A DNA stretch of 41,013 nucleotides from JAHCIE01 sp034431435. GTDB lineage: Bacteria; Chloroflexota; Anaerolineae; Epilineales; JAHCIE01. The DNA lies in NCBI GenBank assembly GCA_034431435.1, contig DAOUDG010000021.1:1-41013 (forward strand), read 5' to 3'. Of the stretch, positions 1-7,998 are shown in pieces. A program made the position numbers and the translations under genes. The notes beneath the pieces were generated by a model, which saw only the letters and a program-made list of their open reading frames with translations, was not told where the DNA came from and did not search any database. How positions within the stretch are numbered: position 1 is the first letter of the stretch; the number at the start of each line of letters is the position of its first letter.

Positions 1-43
1 CGACCCAATCGGGCGGAAGGGTATAATTGGGCTGGTAGGTCAT
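1..43 (-). CDS. 5' end of a gene cut by the window edge, possibly an IS transposase
   Basis: A minus-strand ATG at 43-41 follows a good ribosome binding site (AAGGAG, about 8 bases upstream) and opens a frame of 14 codons, MTYQPNYTLPPDWV, before the window ends. From memory this opening resembles the N-terminus of mutator/IS256-type transposases found in Chloroflexota, but 14 residues are too few to prove it. An insertion sequence here would fit the gene debris that follows. Confidence 0.35.
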   Translation of the reverse strand, partial: MTYQPNYTLPPDWV

Positions 44-147
44 GGTCAGTCTCCTTTCGGCTTCAGCAACCTGAGGATACACCCTGACCTACCGCCTTTT
101 CAATGCGGCCATCTCGCTTTTACAGAACCCATGTTACACGAACAACA

Positions 148-231
148 CTCTTGCAACCACCCCCCGAACGCGGCGCCTATCTCGTTGCCGTTGACACGGA
201 GAGCGGCGCGGGTCAGGGCGTGCCACGTCGG
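148..231 (-). pseudogene. Fragment duplicated from the C-terminus of the 1649-2899 gene
   Basis: The 84 bases align without gaps to 1658-1741, the 3' end of the peptidase-MA-like gene on the same strand. In translation 18 of 28 residues are identical (for example TW.ALTR.AL.V.G.E and AAF..WLQE), and there is no stop inside. Only the last ~28 residues of the domain are present, so this is a gene relic. It abuts the carB fragment on the other strand at about 230, which marks a rearrangement junction. Confidence 0.6.
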
Positions 232-485
232 CGCGCATCGGGCGCGGCGCGCCCGATATCCTGGACCTCATCCGCGACGAGCGGGTGGCGCTCATCGTCA
301 ACACGCCGCTGGGGCGGGGCAGCTACACCGACGGCCGCGCCATGCGGGTCGCCGCCCGCCAGCACGGCATCCCGCTGTTCACGACGCTGTCGGCGGCGAC
401 GGCGGCCGTCAATGCCGTCCGCGCCCTCAAGGACCGCCAGTTGCGGGTGCGCAGCTTGCAGGACCACTACGCGCGGCAGGGGTAG
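231..485 (+). pseudogene. carB: 3' fragment of carbamoyl-phosphate synthase large subunit (MGS-like domain)
   Basis: The open frame ending at TAG 483-485 reads as the last ~85 residues of CarB: GAPDILDLIRDERVALIVNT, then PLGRGSYTDG, then GIPLFTTLSAA and RSLQDHYARQG. These are the methylglyoxal-synthase-like allosteric domain motifs (VNTPLGRGS.TDG and the TT before the last helix). The rest of the ~1070-residue enzyme is missing. Upstream the frame runs into a TGA at 192-194 and into the minus-strand relic. I see no proper start for this piece, so it is a broken remnant rather than a gene. Confidence 0.65.
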
Positions 486-573
486 GGGGCAGAGGCCAGG
501 AACCGTACCTGGATTTGGCGACGAGTGGTGAGGTACGGATAATTGAGGCCATTCTTCACACGGAGCCACACCC

Positions 574-1572
574 ATGAAAACAAAGCTGATTCTCCTCGCC
601 GGCGTTGCGCTGGCCGTTGCCTTCGCCCTGATGACAGCCCCCGGCGCGCTGGCGCAGACGACGCGCCCCACGAGCGGCGCGCAGGGGTCGGTCCAGAATG
701 GCGTCTACACCTGGCCTCAGGCGGGCTATAGTCTCAGCCTGCCGCCGCTGTGGGTCCAGTACGGCTATAAGTGGTACGAGACGTGGGGGACCGACGCCAA
801 CACCCTTACCCAGGGCGCGCGCTACATCAACGAGTGGGTCTACACGCCTGTCGCGCCGGGCGCACGGGAGGCGACCCTGCTGAGCATCGTCGTCTACGAC
901 CAGGCGGCGTGGGACGCGATGGCCGCCCAGGGTGGCCCGCTGCCCAGCGTCGCCGGTCGGGGCAATGGCCTGGTCTACACGATGCGCACACCCCAGGGCG
1001 ACCCATATCCCCAGGGTAGCGTGGACAGCCAGCGTTTCCGCGACCTGAGCGCGGCGTTGGCCCCCGCCCTGTCGCGCATCACCATCTTGAATGCGGCGGG
1101 CCAGCCCACCGGCACGGCGACGTCCAGCACGGCGTTCACGCCGGAGTCGCTCAAGAACGCGACCTATAGCCTGCCGGGCGGGGCCAGCGGCACGGTCACC
1201 CTGACTGATGGGGAGTACCGCGCGCCCGCCGCGCCTGGCTCCGCCAGCCAGGTGGTTGTGCAGTTGACGGGACCCATCGTGGTGGGCACGCTGAATGGAC
1301 AGCCCGCCGCGGCGGTCGTGCTGACGAGCAGTAGCGGTGGGAGCGGGACTTTCTACTACCTGGCGGTGATGGTCGATCAGGGCGGCAAGCCGGTCAACGT
1401 CGCGACGACGCTGCTGGGCGACCGGGTGAAGATCAACGGCCTATCCATCGTGAACAATCAGGTGGTGGTGGACCTGATGACGCAGGGACCCAACGACCCC
1501 ATGACCGCGCCGACCCTGCACCAGGTATGGAAGTACGAACTGCAAGGGAACAGTCTGGTCAAGGTGAGCTAG
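574..1572 (+). CDS. Secreted protein of unknown function
   Basis: 332 residues starting at ATG 574 with GGAG about 6 bases upstream. Residues 1-28 form a clear Sec signal peptide: MKTK, a hydrophobic stretch, then cleavage after APGALA. The mature part begins QTTRPTSGAQG and looks extracellular: rich in Thr, Ser, Gly and aromatic residues, no Cys, no membrane segment. The middle (about 180-230) is low-complexity. I do not recognise a family. It is followed by a strong hairpin and faces the next gene convergently, so it is probably a single-gene unit. Confidence 0.8.
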   Translation: MKTKLILLAGVALAVAFALMTAPGALAQTTRPTSGAQGSVQNGVYTWPQAGYSLSLPPLWVQYGYKWYETWGTDANTLTQGARYINEWVYTPVAPGAREATLLSIVVYDQAAWDAMAAQGGPLPSVAGRGNGLVYTMRTPQGDPYPQGSVDSQRFRDLSAALAPALSRITILNAAGQPTGTATSSTAFTPESLKNATYSLPGGASGTVTLTDGEYRAPAAPGSASQVVVQLTGPIVVGTLNGQPAAAVVLTSSSGGSGTFYYLAVMVDQGGKPVNVATTLLGDRVKINGLSIVNNQVVVDLMTQGPNDPMTAPTLHQVWKYELQGNSLVKVS

Positions 1573-1597
1573 ACCGACCGTGGCTCGGCCATAGGAA

Positions 1598-1630
1598 CGC
1601 CCCCCGTCGACGATGGTTCGACGGGGGGCG
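1598..1630. terminator. Bidirectional hairpin terminator
   Basis: A perfect 13-bp stem, CGCCCCCCGTCGA (1598-1610) with TCGACGGGGGGCG (1618-1630), and a 7-base loop, lies between two convergent genes. No long T tract follows on either side, so termination efficiency is uncertain. Confidence 0.65.
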
Positions 1631-1648
1631 CTTACTTGAGCCAGTGAA

Positions 1649-2899
1649 CTACCTTCGCTCTTGCAGCCAGCTGCGGAATGCGGCGTCCAACTCGTCGCCG
1701 CCGACGTGGAGAGCCTCGCGGGTCAGGGCATCCCAGGTTGTCGCGGTGCGGGTGGCATGAATCATGCGGCTGGGCGCGTCGGGTCCGTAGCGAGCGACCA
1801 GAAACTCACCGAAGGCGTCCCACTCAGCGGCCGTCAGCACCATGTCGCTTGTCGCCGCCTCCAGCCGCGATGGCGGCAATAGCCGCCCCTCGGCCAGGGC
1901 CGCTCGCAGGGCGGCGCTTGTCGCCTGACGTGTGCCGGCGGGCGGTGTGGCGAGCAGTCGCGCCTCGGCTTGCAGCATGGCCCCACGCAGGCCGCGCCAG
2001 ACGTTGGGGTTCGCAGGCTGGGCAAGGGTTCCTGGCGAGGTGGGATTCTGGCCCGCGGCTACGCCCGCCTCACGGGCCGCCTGGTTCACCAGGGCCGAGG
2101 CCAGATTCCAGCGCACCAGGCTGGCCGGCGTATCCTGGCTATCGACGCCGTTGAACGACGCCAGGGGCGAGCCGACGCGGTAGCCCTCCTCGGTGCGCAC
2201 GATGTCGGTCCACGGCGCGCTGATGTCGATGATGACACTGGTACGCTGCTGCTGGGGCAGGAACGGCCCATAGTGCCAGGCCAGCCGTTCGGCAAACGCA
2301 TCCAGCCCGTCGGCGATGGCCTCCGCGAGGTCCGCGTCGCGGCGGTGGTAGACCAGGCGGAACTGAGTCGTCTCGGTCACCTCCCACGGTCCCCAGGCCC
2401 GCTCGTCGATGCTGGTGCGCTCCCAGCGCGTGCCCACGATACGATAGGCCCGCGCCGAGTGCAACACGCGCTCGCTGCCGGGGCTGCCGACGCGCGTCTC
2501 TACTAGCACCACGGCCAGATCGGGCGCGACCAGCTCCACCTCCTGCACCCGCGCCGTCGCCTGGCCGCTCACCGCCCGTGCCCAGGTGCGAGCGAAATTC
2601 ACGTAGCGGGTCTGCCACAGGCGGTCGGCCGCTTCGTCCCACGTCACCGCGCCCTGCGCCCCGCTCAACAGGGTCGCCATCTCGCTATCCACCGCCGCCT
2701 GGGCGTCGGCGCGCAGACGCTCGTGGTGCGCGGTGTAGGTGCGCCACGTGTAGGCCAGCGCGATGACGGCGACAACGGCCAGGAGACCCATGCCGCGCGC
2801 CAGCCAGCGTCGCCAGGGGCGCGGCGCGCGCGGGGGCCGCTCCGCCTCGGGTGGCTTGCCAATGACGACGTGCTCGTCGCCGATCTTCCAGTCGAGCAT
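1649..2899 (-). CDS. Membrane-anchored protein with a degenerate peptidase-MA-like domain
   Basis: 416 residues from ATG 2899 (GAGGTG upstream). The N-terminal ~33 residues are cytoplasmic and Pro/Arg-rich, one membrane segment follows (about 36-52, MGLLAVVAVIALAYTW), and the rest should be outside. The region from TTQFRLVYHRRDADLAEAI to the final RSWLQERR has the layout of the gluzincin peptidase-MA-like domain, including the C-terminal FLVARYGPDAPSRM and ALTREALHVGGDEL parts. The HExxH zinc motif is absent where it would be expected; the sequence there is SALVNQAAREAG. If the family call is right, it is a non-catalytic relative. A copy of its last 28 codons lies at 148-231. Confidence 0.6.
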   Translation of the reverse strand: MLDWKIGDEHVVIGKPPEAERPPRAPRPWRRWLARGMGLLAVVAVIALAYTWRTYTAHHERLRADAQAAVDSEMATLLSGAQGAVTWDEAADRLWQTRYVNFARTWARAVSGQATARVQEVELVAPDLAVVLVETRVGSPGSERVLHSARAYRIVGTRWERTSIDERAWGPWEVTETTQFRLVYHRRDADLAEAIADGLDAFAERLAWHYGPFLPQQQRTSVIIDISAPWTDIVRTEEGYRVGSPLASFNGVDSQDTPASLVRWNLASALVNQAAREAGVAAGQNPTSPGTLAQPANPNVWRGLRGAMLQAEARLLATPPAGTRQATSAALRAALAEGRLLPPSRLEAATSDMVLTAAEWDAFGEFLVARYGPDAPSRMIHATRTATTWDALTREALHVGGDELDAAFRSWLQERR

Positions 2900-3055
2900 A
2901 CAACACCTCAGCTTCGAGGCGAAATCCGTTCCATTCAGTTAGACGCGGCGGGGGCGCGCTTCGTACACCTTCTGGTCGCGACCGGTCAATCCTCAATCCG
3001 CTGCGTCATGCGGCCGGGAGCGGCAAAGAAGATTGGCTTGTTCGCAATGTAAGGA

Positions 3056-3085
3056 TTGACACGTTGCCATTATCTTACTGACTAT
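3056..3085 (+). promoter_or_regulatory. Weak candidate promoter for the VIT/VWA gene
   Basis: A perfect -35 box TTGACA lies at 3056-3061. The best -10 at acceptable spacing is GACTAT (3080-3085, 18-base spacer), only 3 of 6. The gene start follows at 3122. Confidence 0.3.
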
Positions 3086-3121
3086 AGGCGCGTCGCGGGA
3101 GGCGCGCAGGAGGGTAACGCC

Positions 3122-5653
3122 ATGTTCAACCCCTCGTCCTACGAGAACGCCCGCCTGGGCGGTATTCCGGCCATGGAGATCGTGAGTCCCGACGGCCAGG
3201 CGGACCAGCCAGTTCTGTTTGTGCCGCTACGGCGAAGCGACCTGACGGGAACGGTCGTTGGCCCGCTGGCCGATCTGCGCCTGAGCCAGATCTTTCGCTT
3301 CGAGCGTAGCGCCCTCGACAAGACAATCGAGGTGATCTACCGCTTCCCATTGCCCGGCGATGCCGCCGTAACAGGCGTCTGGGTGCGGTTCGGCGCTACC
3401 GAGATCCGTACCGACCTGCGCGAGCGGCAGGCGGCCGAAGAAGCCTACGAGCAGGCCAAAGTGGAAGGCCACCAGGCTGCCCTGCTCACCCGCGAGTCGC
3501 CCGACGTATTCACCCTGCACGTGGCGGGCATTCGCCCCGATGAGGACGTGACCGTCGAGACGCATCTGGTCCAACTCCCGCGTCCTGAGGGCGATGTCTG
3601 GACGCTGCGCATCCCGCTGACCACCGCGCCGCGCTATGTGCGCAGCGACGAGAGGGGCGGCCGACACGCCCACGGTCAACCCTTACTCAGTATGCGCGAC
3701 CCAGGCCACCGGTTCACTCTGGACCTGACGATGCGCGGCGTCGAGGCCATCGCCAGCCCCAGCCACACCCTGGCCGTGACACCGACGGCTACGGGCCTGC
3801 GCGTGCGTCTCGCCGACGGTGAGGTAACACCCGATCGCGACCTGGCGCTACGCTGGCGGGCGGCGCAGGACGCTACGCGCCCCACGCTCCAGGTATGGAC
3901 CCAGCGCCCGGCGAACGAGGCGAACGTGTACTTCCTGGCCCTGGCCGCGCCGCCCCTGACGGCGCCGGGTGACCTCAAGCCTCGCGAGGCGCTGCTTCTG
4001 GTCGATCACTCAGGGTCAATGGGCAGGGCCAAATGGGAGGCGGCAGTCTGGGCGGCAACCTCGTTTCTGCGCCAGTTGACCGCGCAGGACCGCTTCGCCC
4101 TGTGCCTGTTCGACAGCGTGCAATACTGGTTCGCGGACACGCTTCAGGCGGCGACGCCGGATGCCATCGAGGCGGCTGTCGCCTTTGTCCGCGCCAAGCG
4201 GGCGATGGGTGGGACGGAACTGGGTGTGGCTCTGGAGCAGGCGCTGAGCTTACCCCGGACAGAGGGCGAGGTGGCCCGGCACGTGCTCGTCATCACCGAC
4301 GCGGCGGTGTCAGATGACGCGCGCATCCTGCGCCTGGTGGATGACGAGGCGCGCCGCCCTGACCACCGCCGCGTTAGCATCGTATGCATCGACGCTGCGC
4401 CCAACAGCTACCTGGCGCATGAGATGGCCGAGCGGGGCGGTGGCGTCGCCCGTTTCCTGACCAGCGCGCCTGAGGAGGAGGACATCACCACCGCCCTGGA
4501 CGAGATTCTGGCGGAGTGGGCCGCGCCGCTGGCCGTGGATACCCGCCTTGAAGTGAACCGCGAGGCTGCGCTGTCGGCGCGTGGCCCCGCCCGGCCCGGC
4601 CGTGCGCCAGGCTGGGCGAGCCTCGACCTGGGCGACCTGCCCACGGGGCGGGCCGTGTGGCTGGCTGGCCGCGCGCCGCTGGCGGCGGGTGACGACCTGG
4701 TGGTGCGCCTGGTCGCCGACGGCCGAGCGTTGACTGAAACCCGCGCCTCGCTCGCGCCAACCGGCGGCGTTGAGGCGCTGCAAGCCCTGTTCGCCGCGCC
4801 ACGCCTGAACCGCCTCGAGGGGTTGATGGCCTCGGCTTACCAGGTGGACGAGCTACGCGCCCCGCTCGAGCGGCTGGGCTACCGCGCGGACGAGGCGCTG
4901 CCGCTGGCGGGCGCAGCGCCCAGGGTGTACACGGAGAACACGGTTAAGGACACGCTGGCGGCGCTGCGCGGGCTGCTGGTGCGCGAGTCCCTGGCGGCCG
5001 GGCTACCGACGAGCGAGACGGCGTTCGTCGCCGTGCGCCGCGACGGCGACAGCACGCCCGTCGAGCTTACGACGGTGGTGGGCAACGCCTTGCCGACGGG
5101 CTGGTCGCCCGGCTTCGCCTCGTTGAGGGTCCTGAGCAACGCCGGTGGCGGATCTCCCAGGGCGCTGTTCAACCAAAGCGCGGACACCTCCTCACTGATG
5201 AACGCCGCGCCGGACCAAATGGTGGCGCTAGCGAATCAGGGTGGGCGTGGCACATCGGCTCGCGCGGCCAGGGTCACGCCGACGGCGACAGTGTTCGACG
5301 GCGTCCCGCTCTTCGCCAACGGCCAGGCGACGCTTGTGGACACTAGCGCCGGCGATGCTGGTGAGTCGTTGGCGGCAGTGCGACTGCTCACGGGGCTGGT
5401 GGTGGCGTTTCCCGACAGCGCGCCCAGCGCGGCGAGCATCGACCGCGGGCTGACGCTGTTGGTTTATGTGGGGGATCGCGGGACGCCACGCGCCCGGGTG
5501 CGCCTGGCTGACCTGGTGAGTGCGGGCGGCCGGCGGCCGCTGAACGTGCGGCGCGACCCCAATGAGCCTGTCTGGATTGTGGTGGAGGATGCAAACGGCG
5601 CGTGGGCCGGGGGAGCGCCCAGGCTGATGGTGACGCTGGAATGCAGTCAGTAG
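3122..5653 (+). CDS. VIT and von Willebrand factor type A domain protein
   Basis: 843 residues. I chose ATG 3122 because AGGAGGG lies 8 bases upstream; the frame is open further back without a better start. Residues ~20-160 form a VIT (vault / inter-alpha-trypsin) domain, with QIFRFERSALDKTIEVIYRFPLP and the ERQAAEEAYEQAKVEG helix. A VWA domain follows with an intact metal site: DHSGS at 295-299, then GGTELG and VITDAAVSDD. The C-terminal ~350 residues (vwf-like tail) are not recognised. Residues ~650-740 are Ala/Ser/Gly-rich. There is no signal peptide or membrane segment. Bacterial VIT-VWA proteins are thought to mediate protein binding; the partner is unknown here. It overlaps phoU convergently by 7 bases. 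Confidence 0.85.
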   Translation: MFNPSSYENARLGGIPAMEIVSPDGQADQPVLFVPLRRSDLTGTVVGPLADLRLSQIFRFERSALDKTIEVIYRFPLPGDAAVTGVWVRFGATEIRTDLRERQAAEEAYEQAKVEGHQAALLTRESPDVFTLHVAGIRPDEDVTVETHLVQLPRPEGDVWTLRIPLTTAPRYVRSDERGGRHAHGQPLLSMRDPGHRFTLDLTMRGVEAIASPSHTLAVTPTATGLRVRLADGEVTPDRDLALRWRAAQDATRPTLQVWTQRPANEANVYFLALAAPPLTAPGDLKPREALLLVDHSGSMGRAKWEAAVWAATSFLRQLTAQDRFALCLFDSVQYWFADTLQAATPDAIEAAVAFVRAKRAMGGTELGVALEQALSLPRTEGEVARHVLVITDAAVSDDARILRLVDDEARRPDHRRVSIVCIDAAPNSYLAHEMAERGGGVARFLTSAPEEEDITTALDEILAEWAAPLAVDTRLEVNREAALSARGPARPGRAPGWASLDLGDLPTGRAVWLAGRAPLAAGDDLVVRLVADGRALTETRASLAPTGGVEALQALFAAPRLNRLEGLMASAYQVDELRAPLERLGYRADEALPLAGAAPRVYTENTVKDTLAALRGLLVRESLAAGLPTSETAFVAVRRDGDSTPVELTTVVGNALPTGWSPGFASLRVLSNAGGGSPRALFNQSADTSSLMNAAPDQMVALANQGGRGTSARAARVTPTATVFDGVPLFANGQATLVDTSAGDAGESLAAVRLLTGLVVAFPDSAPSAASIDRGLTLLVYVGDRGTPRARVRLADLVSAGGRRPLNVRRDPNEPVWIVVEDANGAWAGGAPRLMVTLECSQ

Positions 5654-6333
5654 CTGCTCACGTCCATCTCGACCAGCTCGCCGGTGACCATGAATACGAT
5701 ACGCTCGGCGATGTTGGTCACTCGGTCAGCCATGCGCTCGAGATTGTGGGTGATCCACAGCAGGTAGGTGGCTTGCGTGATCGTGTCGGGGTTGCGAATC
5801 ATGATGTCGATCAGATCGTGGTAGATGCGATCGTTCAGGGCGTCTACAGCATCGTCGCGGGCCGGTAGAGCTTTGGCGGCGGCTACGTCACGCTGCACGT
5901 AGGCGTCGAGCGCGTCGTGGAGCATGGCCTGCGCTATCTCGGCCATCCGGGGCAGGTCAATCAGGGGTTTGACTGGCGGCTGGTAGCCCATGCGCACGGC
6001 GATCTCAGCGATGCCGCGCGCGTAGTCGCCCATGCGCTCCAGTTCGACGGCGATGGTCTGGGTGGCGAGGATGAAACGGAGGTCGCCGGCCATAGGCTGA
6101 TGCATGGCAAGGATGTTGACGGCCTCCGTCTCAATCTCGAAGCGCTTACGGTTCAGAGCCTTGTCGTTGTCTATGACTGACCGTGCCAGGTCAAGGTCGT
6201 GCTCGACGAGGGCCTGCATGGAGTGGGCGAGGGCCTTGTCGACCATGCTGCCCATCTCGAGGACGCCCTCGCGCACTTCCTCCAGCGCCTGGACGAGGCG
6301 TTCGCGGACAACGCGCTGCTGAGGCTCCGGCAT
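5647..6333 (-). CDS. phoU: Phosphate signalling complex protein PhoU
   Basis: 228 residues from ATG 6333 with GAGGGG upstream. It is all-helical with the two PhoU repeats: residues ~15-110 (EGVLEMGSMVDKALAHSMQALVEHDLDLA, and the AVELERMGDYARGIAEIA signature) and ~120-215 (the LLWITHNLERMADRVTNIAERIVFM signature). The E/D..R.GD metal-binding motifs are present in both. PhoU links the Pst phosphate transporter to the PhoR/PhoB system and holds it off when phosphate is plentiful. No pst or phoR gene is next to it; nagA lies 57 bases upstream on the same strand and could be co-transcribed. Confidence 0.93.
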   Translation of the reverse strand: MPEPQQRVVRERLVQALEEVREGVLEMGSMVDKALAHSMQALVEHDLDLARSVIDNDKALNRKRFEIETEAVNILAMHQPMAGDLRFILATQTIAVELERMGDYARGIAEIAVRMGYQPPVKPLIDLPRMAEIAQAMLHDALDAYVQRDVAAAKALPARDDAVDALNDRIYHDLIDIMIRNPDTITQATYLLWITHNLERMADRVTNIAERIVFMVTGELVEMDVSSY

Positions 6334-6390
6334 GTCTCTACCCCTCGGTCATTGAGAGTTCGGCAATTCTACCGTGTGAGGCTGGCGTCG

Positions 6391-7548
6391 TCAATCCGAG
6401 GTGGGCTGGGGGTGCGGCTCCGCCTTGAATACGATCTCGCCCCCGATGAGGGTTTGTTGCACCTGGAGCTGCGCGTCCAGCACGACGATATCCGCGTCGG
6501 CCCCCGCCTCCAGGCGTCCCTTGTGCGATAGACCCAGCACGTCGGCGGGCGTGGTGCTTGCCATACGCACCGCGTCGCCGACGCTACAGCCGGTAAAGGC
6601 CAGCATGTTGCGGATGGCCTGATCCATGCTGAGAATGCTGCCGGCCAGGGTGCCACTGGCGAGGCGCGCGGCGATGGGCGTCACGTGTACCTGCTGGTCA
6701 CCAATGTTGTAGACGCCGGGCGGCTGGCCGAGGGCAGCCATCGCGTCGGTGACGAGGGAGATGCCCGACACGCCCTTGCTGCGCCAGACCAGGCGCGTCA
6801 CGGCCGGATGGACGTGGATACCGTCGGCAATCAGGCCGACGACCGGCCAGTCGGCTTCCAGAAGCGCGCCCACCGCGCCGGGGTCGCGATGGCCGAGGGT
6901 GGGCATGGCATTGAACAGGTGTGTGGCCCAGGTAACGCCGTGGTCCAGCGCGGCGCGAGCGTCGTCGTAGTGGGCATCGGTGTGGCCGATGCTGACCACG
7001 ATGCCGTGGCGCTGCAAGTAGGCGATGGTCTCGGTCGCGCCGGGGAGTTCGGGGGCCAGGGTCATGAGGCGCATCACGCCCGTGGCCACCAGGGGGGCGA
7101 CGGCCTGCGGCGAGGGCAGACGGAGGTGGATGGGGTTGTGCGCACCCTTCTTGTTGGGGTTGAGGAAGGGGCCTTCGACGTGGACGCCCAGGACTGTCGC
7201 GCTCCCGCTCGGTGTCGCAGCGGCCGCAAGTGCGGTGAGCCGCTCCGGATAGGTTTCCAGGGGTGAGGTGATGATGGTGGGCAGAAAGGCGGTGACGCCA
7301 TGCTGGGGCAGGCCAGCCGCAACCGGCGCGACCGAGGCCGGGTCCGCGGTGAAGTCGTAGCCGAACGCGCCGTTGATCTGGAGGTCGATGAAGCCGGGCG
7401 CGATCAGGCTACCCGTTTCGACGTTGGGGAGACCGGTGGGTGGCGAGGCAGCGACATCGAGGATGCGCCGACCCTCGATGACGACGCTGCCGTCCGCGAC
7501 GGCTCCGGAGGGATGGATGACGCGGCCGCTGAGAGTCCAGGTGCGCAT
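6391..7548 (-). CDS. nagA: N-acetylglucosamine-6-phosphate deacetylase
   Basis: 385 residues, the usual NagA length, starting at ATG 7548 with AAGGAG upstream. It hydrolyses GlcNAc-6-P to GlcN-6-P and acetate in amino-sugar and cell-wall recycling. Amidohydrolase landmarks are in order: PGFIDLQINGAFGYDF, the metal-binding HVEGPFLNPNKKGAH, SIGHTDA, THLFNAM, IADGIHVHP and the catalytic LVTDAM, then SGTLAGS. The enzyme looks complete. No nagB or PTS gene is nearby. A promoter lies at 7584-7612, downstream of two strong intrinsic terminators on the same strand. Confidence 0.95.
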   Translation of the reverse strand: MRTWTLSGRVIHPSGAVADGSVVIEGRRILDVAASPPTGLPNVETGSLIAPGFIDLQINGAFGYDFTADPASVAPVAAGLPQHGVTAFLPTIITSPLETYPERLTALAAAATPSGSATVLGVHVEGPFLNPNKKGAHNPIHLRLPSPQAVAPLVATGVMRLMTLAPELPGATETIAYLQRHGIVVSIGHTDAHYDDARAALDHGVTWATHLFNAMPTLGHRDPGAVGALLEADWPVVGLIADGIHVHPAVTRLVWRSKGVSGISLVTDAMAALGQPPGVYNIGDQQVHVTPIAARLASGTLAGSILSMDQAIRNMLAFTGCSVGDAVRMASTTPADVLGLSHKGRLEAGADADIVVLDAQLQVQQTLIGGEIVFKAEPHPQPTSD

Positions 7549-7583
7549 GGCACACTCCTTGTCGCTGAATCTGACTGAGGCGC

Positions 7584-7612
7584 ATTATAGCCCGATTGCG
7601 TTCCTCAGTCTA
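7584..7612 (-). promoter_or_regulatory. nagA promoter
   Basis: On the minus strand, -35 TAGACT (7612-7607), a 17-base spacer and a perfect -10 TATAAT (7589-7584). The nagA start is 36 bases downstream of the -10. Confidence 0.7.
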
Positions 7613-7621
7613 GACAGGCCC

Positions 7622-7668
7622 AAAAAAATCGTCAAGCCCGGGTCGGGGGGACGTACCAGGGCTTGACG
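7622..7668 (-). terminator. Minus-strand intrinsic terminator 1
   Basis: A 10-bp perfect stem, CGTCAAGCCC (7630-7639) with GGGCTTGACG (7659-7668), is followed on the minus strand by seven T (7628-7622). It lies just upstream of the nagA promoter and ends no gene that I can see. Confidence 0.7.
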
Positions 7669-7730
7669 GAGTTTGGGGGACTCGAATAGCATACGTGGCT
7701 GAGGGGCGAAAGGATACGCAGAAATCGACC

Positions 7731-7798
7731 AAAATAAAAAAGTCAACGCGATTGGTTGCAGGTCCCCCCAAGAACTCTCAGCAACCCATCACGTTGAC
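7731..7798 (-). terminator. Minus-strand intrinsic terminator 2
   Basis: Arms 7742-7759 and 7781-7798 pair over 18 positions with two mismatches (7 + 3 + 6 bp) around a 21-base loop. On the minus strand they are followed directly by TTTTTTATTTT (7741-7731). No coding sequence lies upstream of it on this strand. Confidence 0.7.
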
Positions 7799-7872
7799 AA
7801 GATATATAACGAAAAAGGGAGGCGCGGAGACACGCGCTCAGACCACGAATTTTACCAATTTGGGTGGGAATT
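7799..7872. other. AT-rich intergenic stretch
   Basis: The 450-base gap between nagA and murT is much richer in A+T than the rest of the window. Besides the two terminators it holds a third, weaker hairpin (GCGCG 7822-7826 with CGCGC 7833-7837) that again has a T run on its minus-strand side (7816-7812). I see no ORF with a plausible start here. Confidence 0.5.
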
Positions 7873-7902
7873 TTGCCGTTCGGCTGGTCGCCGGGGTATA
7901 AT
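7873..7902 (+). promoter_or_regulatory. murT-gatD promoter
   Basis: -35 TTGCCG (7873-7878), an 18-base spacer and a perfect -10 TATAAT (7897-7902). The predicted start near 7909 gives a ~90-base leader before the GTG start at 7999. Confidence 0.65.
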
Positions 7903-7998
7903 GGGGCGTGATTCGGCTGTGCATGTATTGCTATGTGATGCCAGGTCAGGGCGAGGACGCACCAGCGGCCTGCCTCGGGCGAGGTTTCAAGGAGTGTC

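Noticed and set aside
213..671. Minus-strand ORF of 152 codons near the left end.
   Set aside because: It runs antisense through the carB fragment and the start of the secreted-protein gene, with low-complexity Arg/Pro composition.
7742..7798. The minus strand contains GGGTTGCTGAGAG and ACCTG, reminiscent of a TPP riboswitch.
   Set aside because: The stem closes on itself directly into a T run and the remaining conserved TPP core is absent; it is a terminator.
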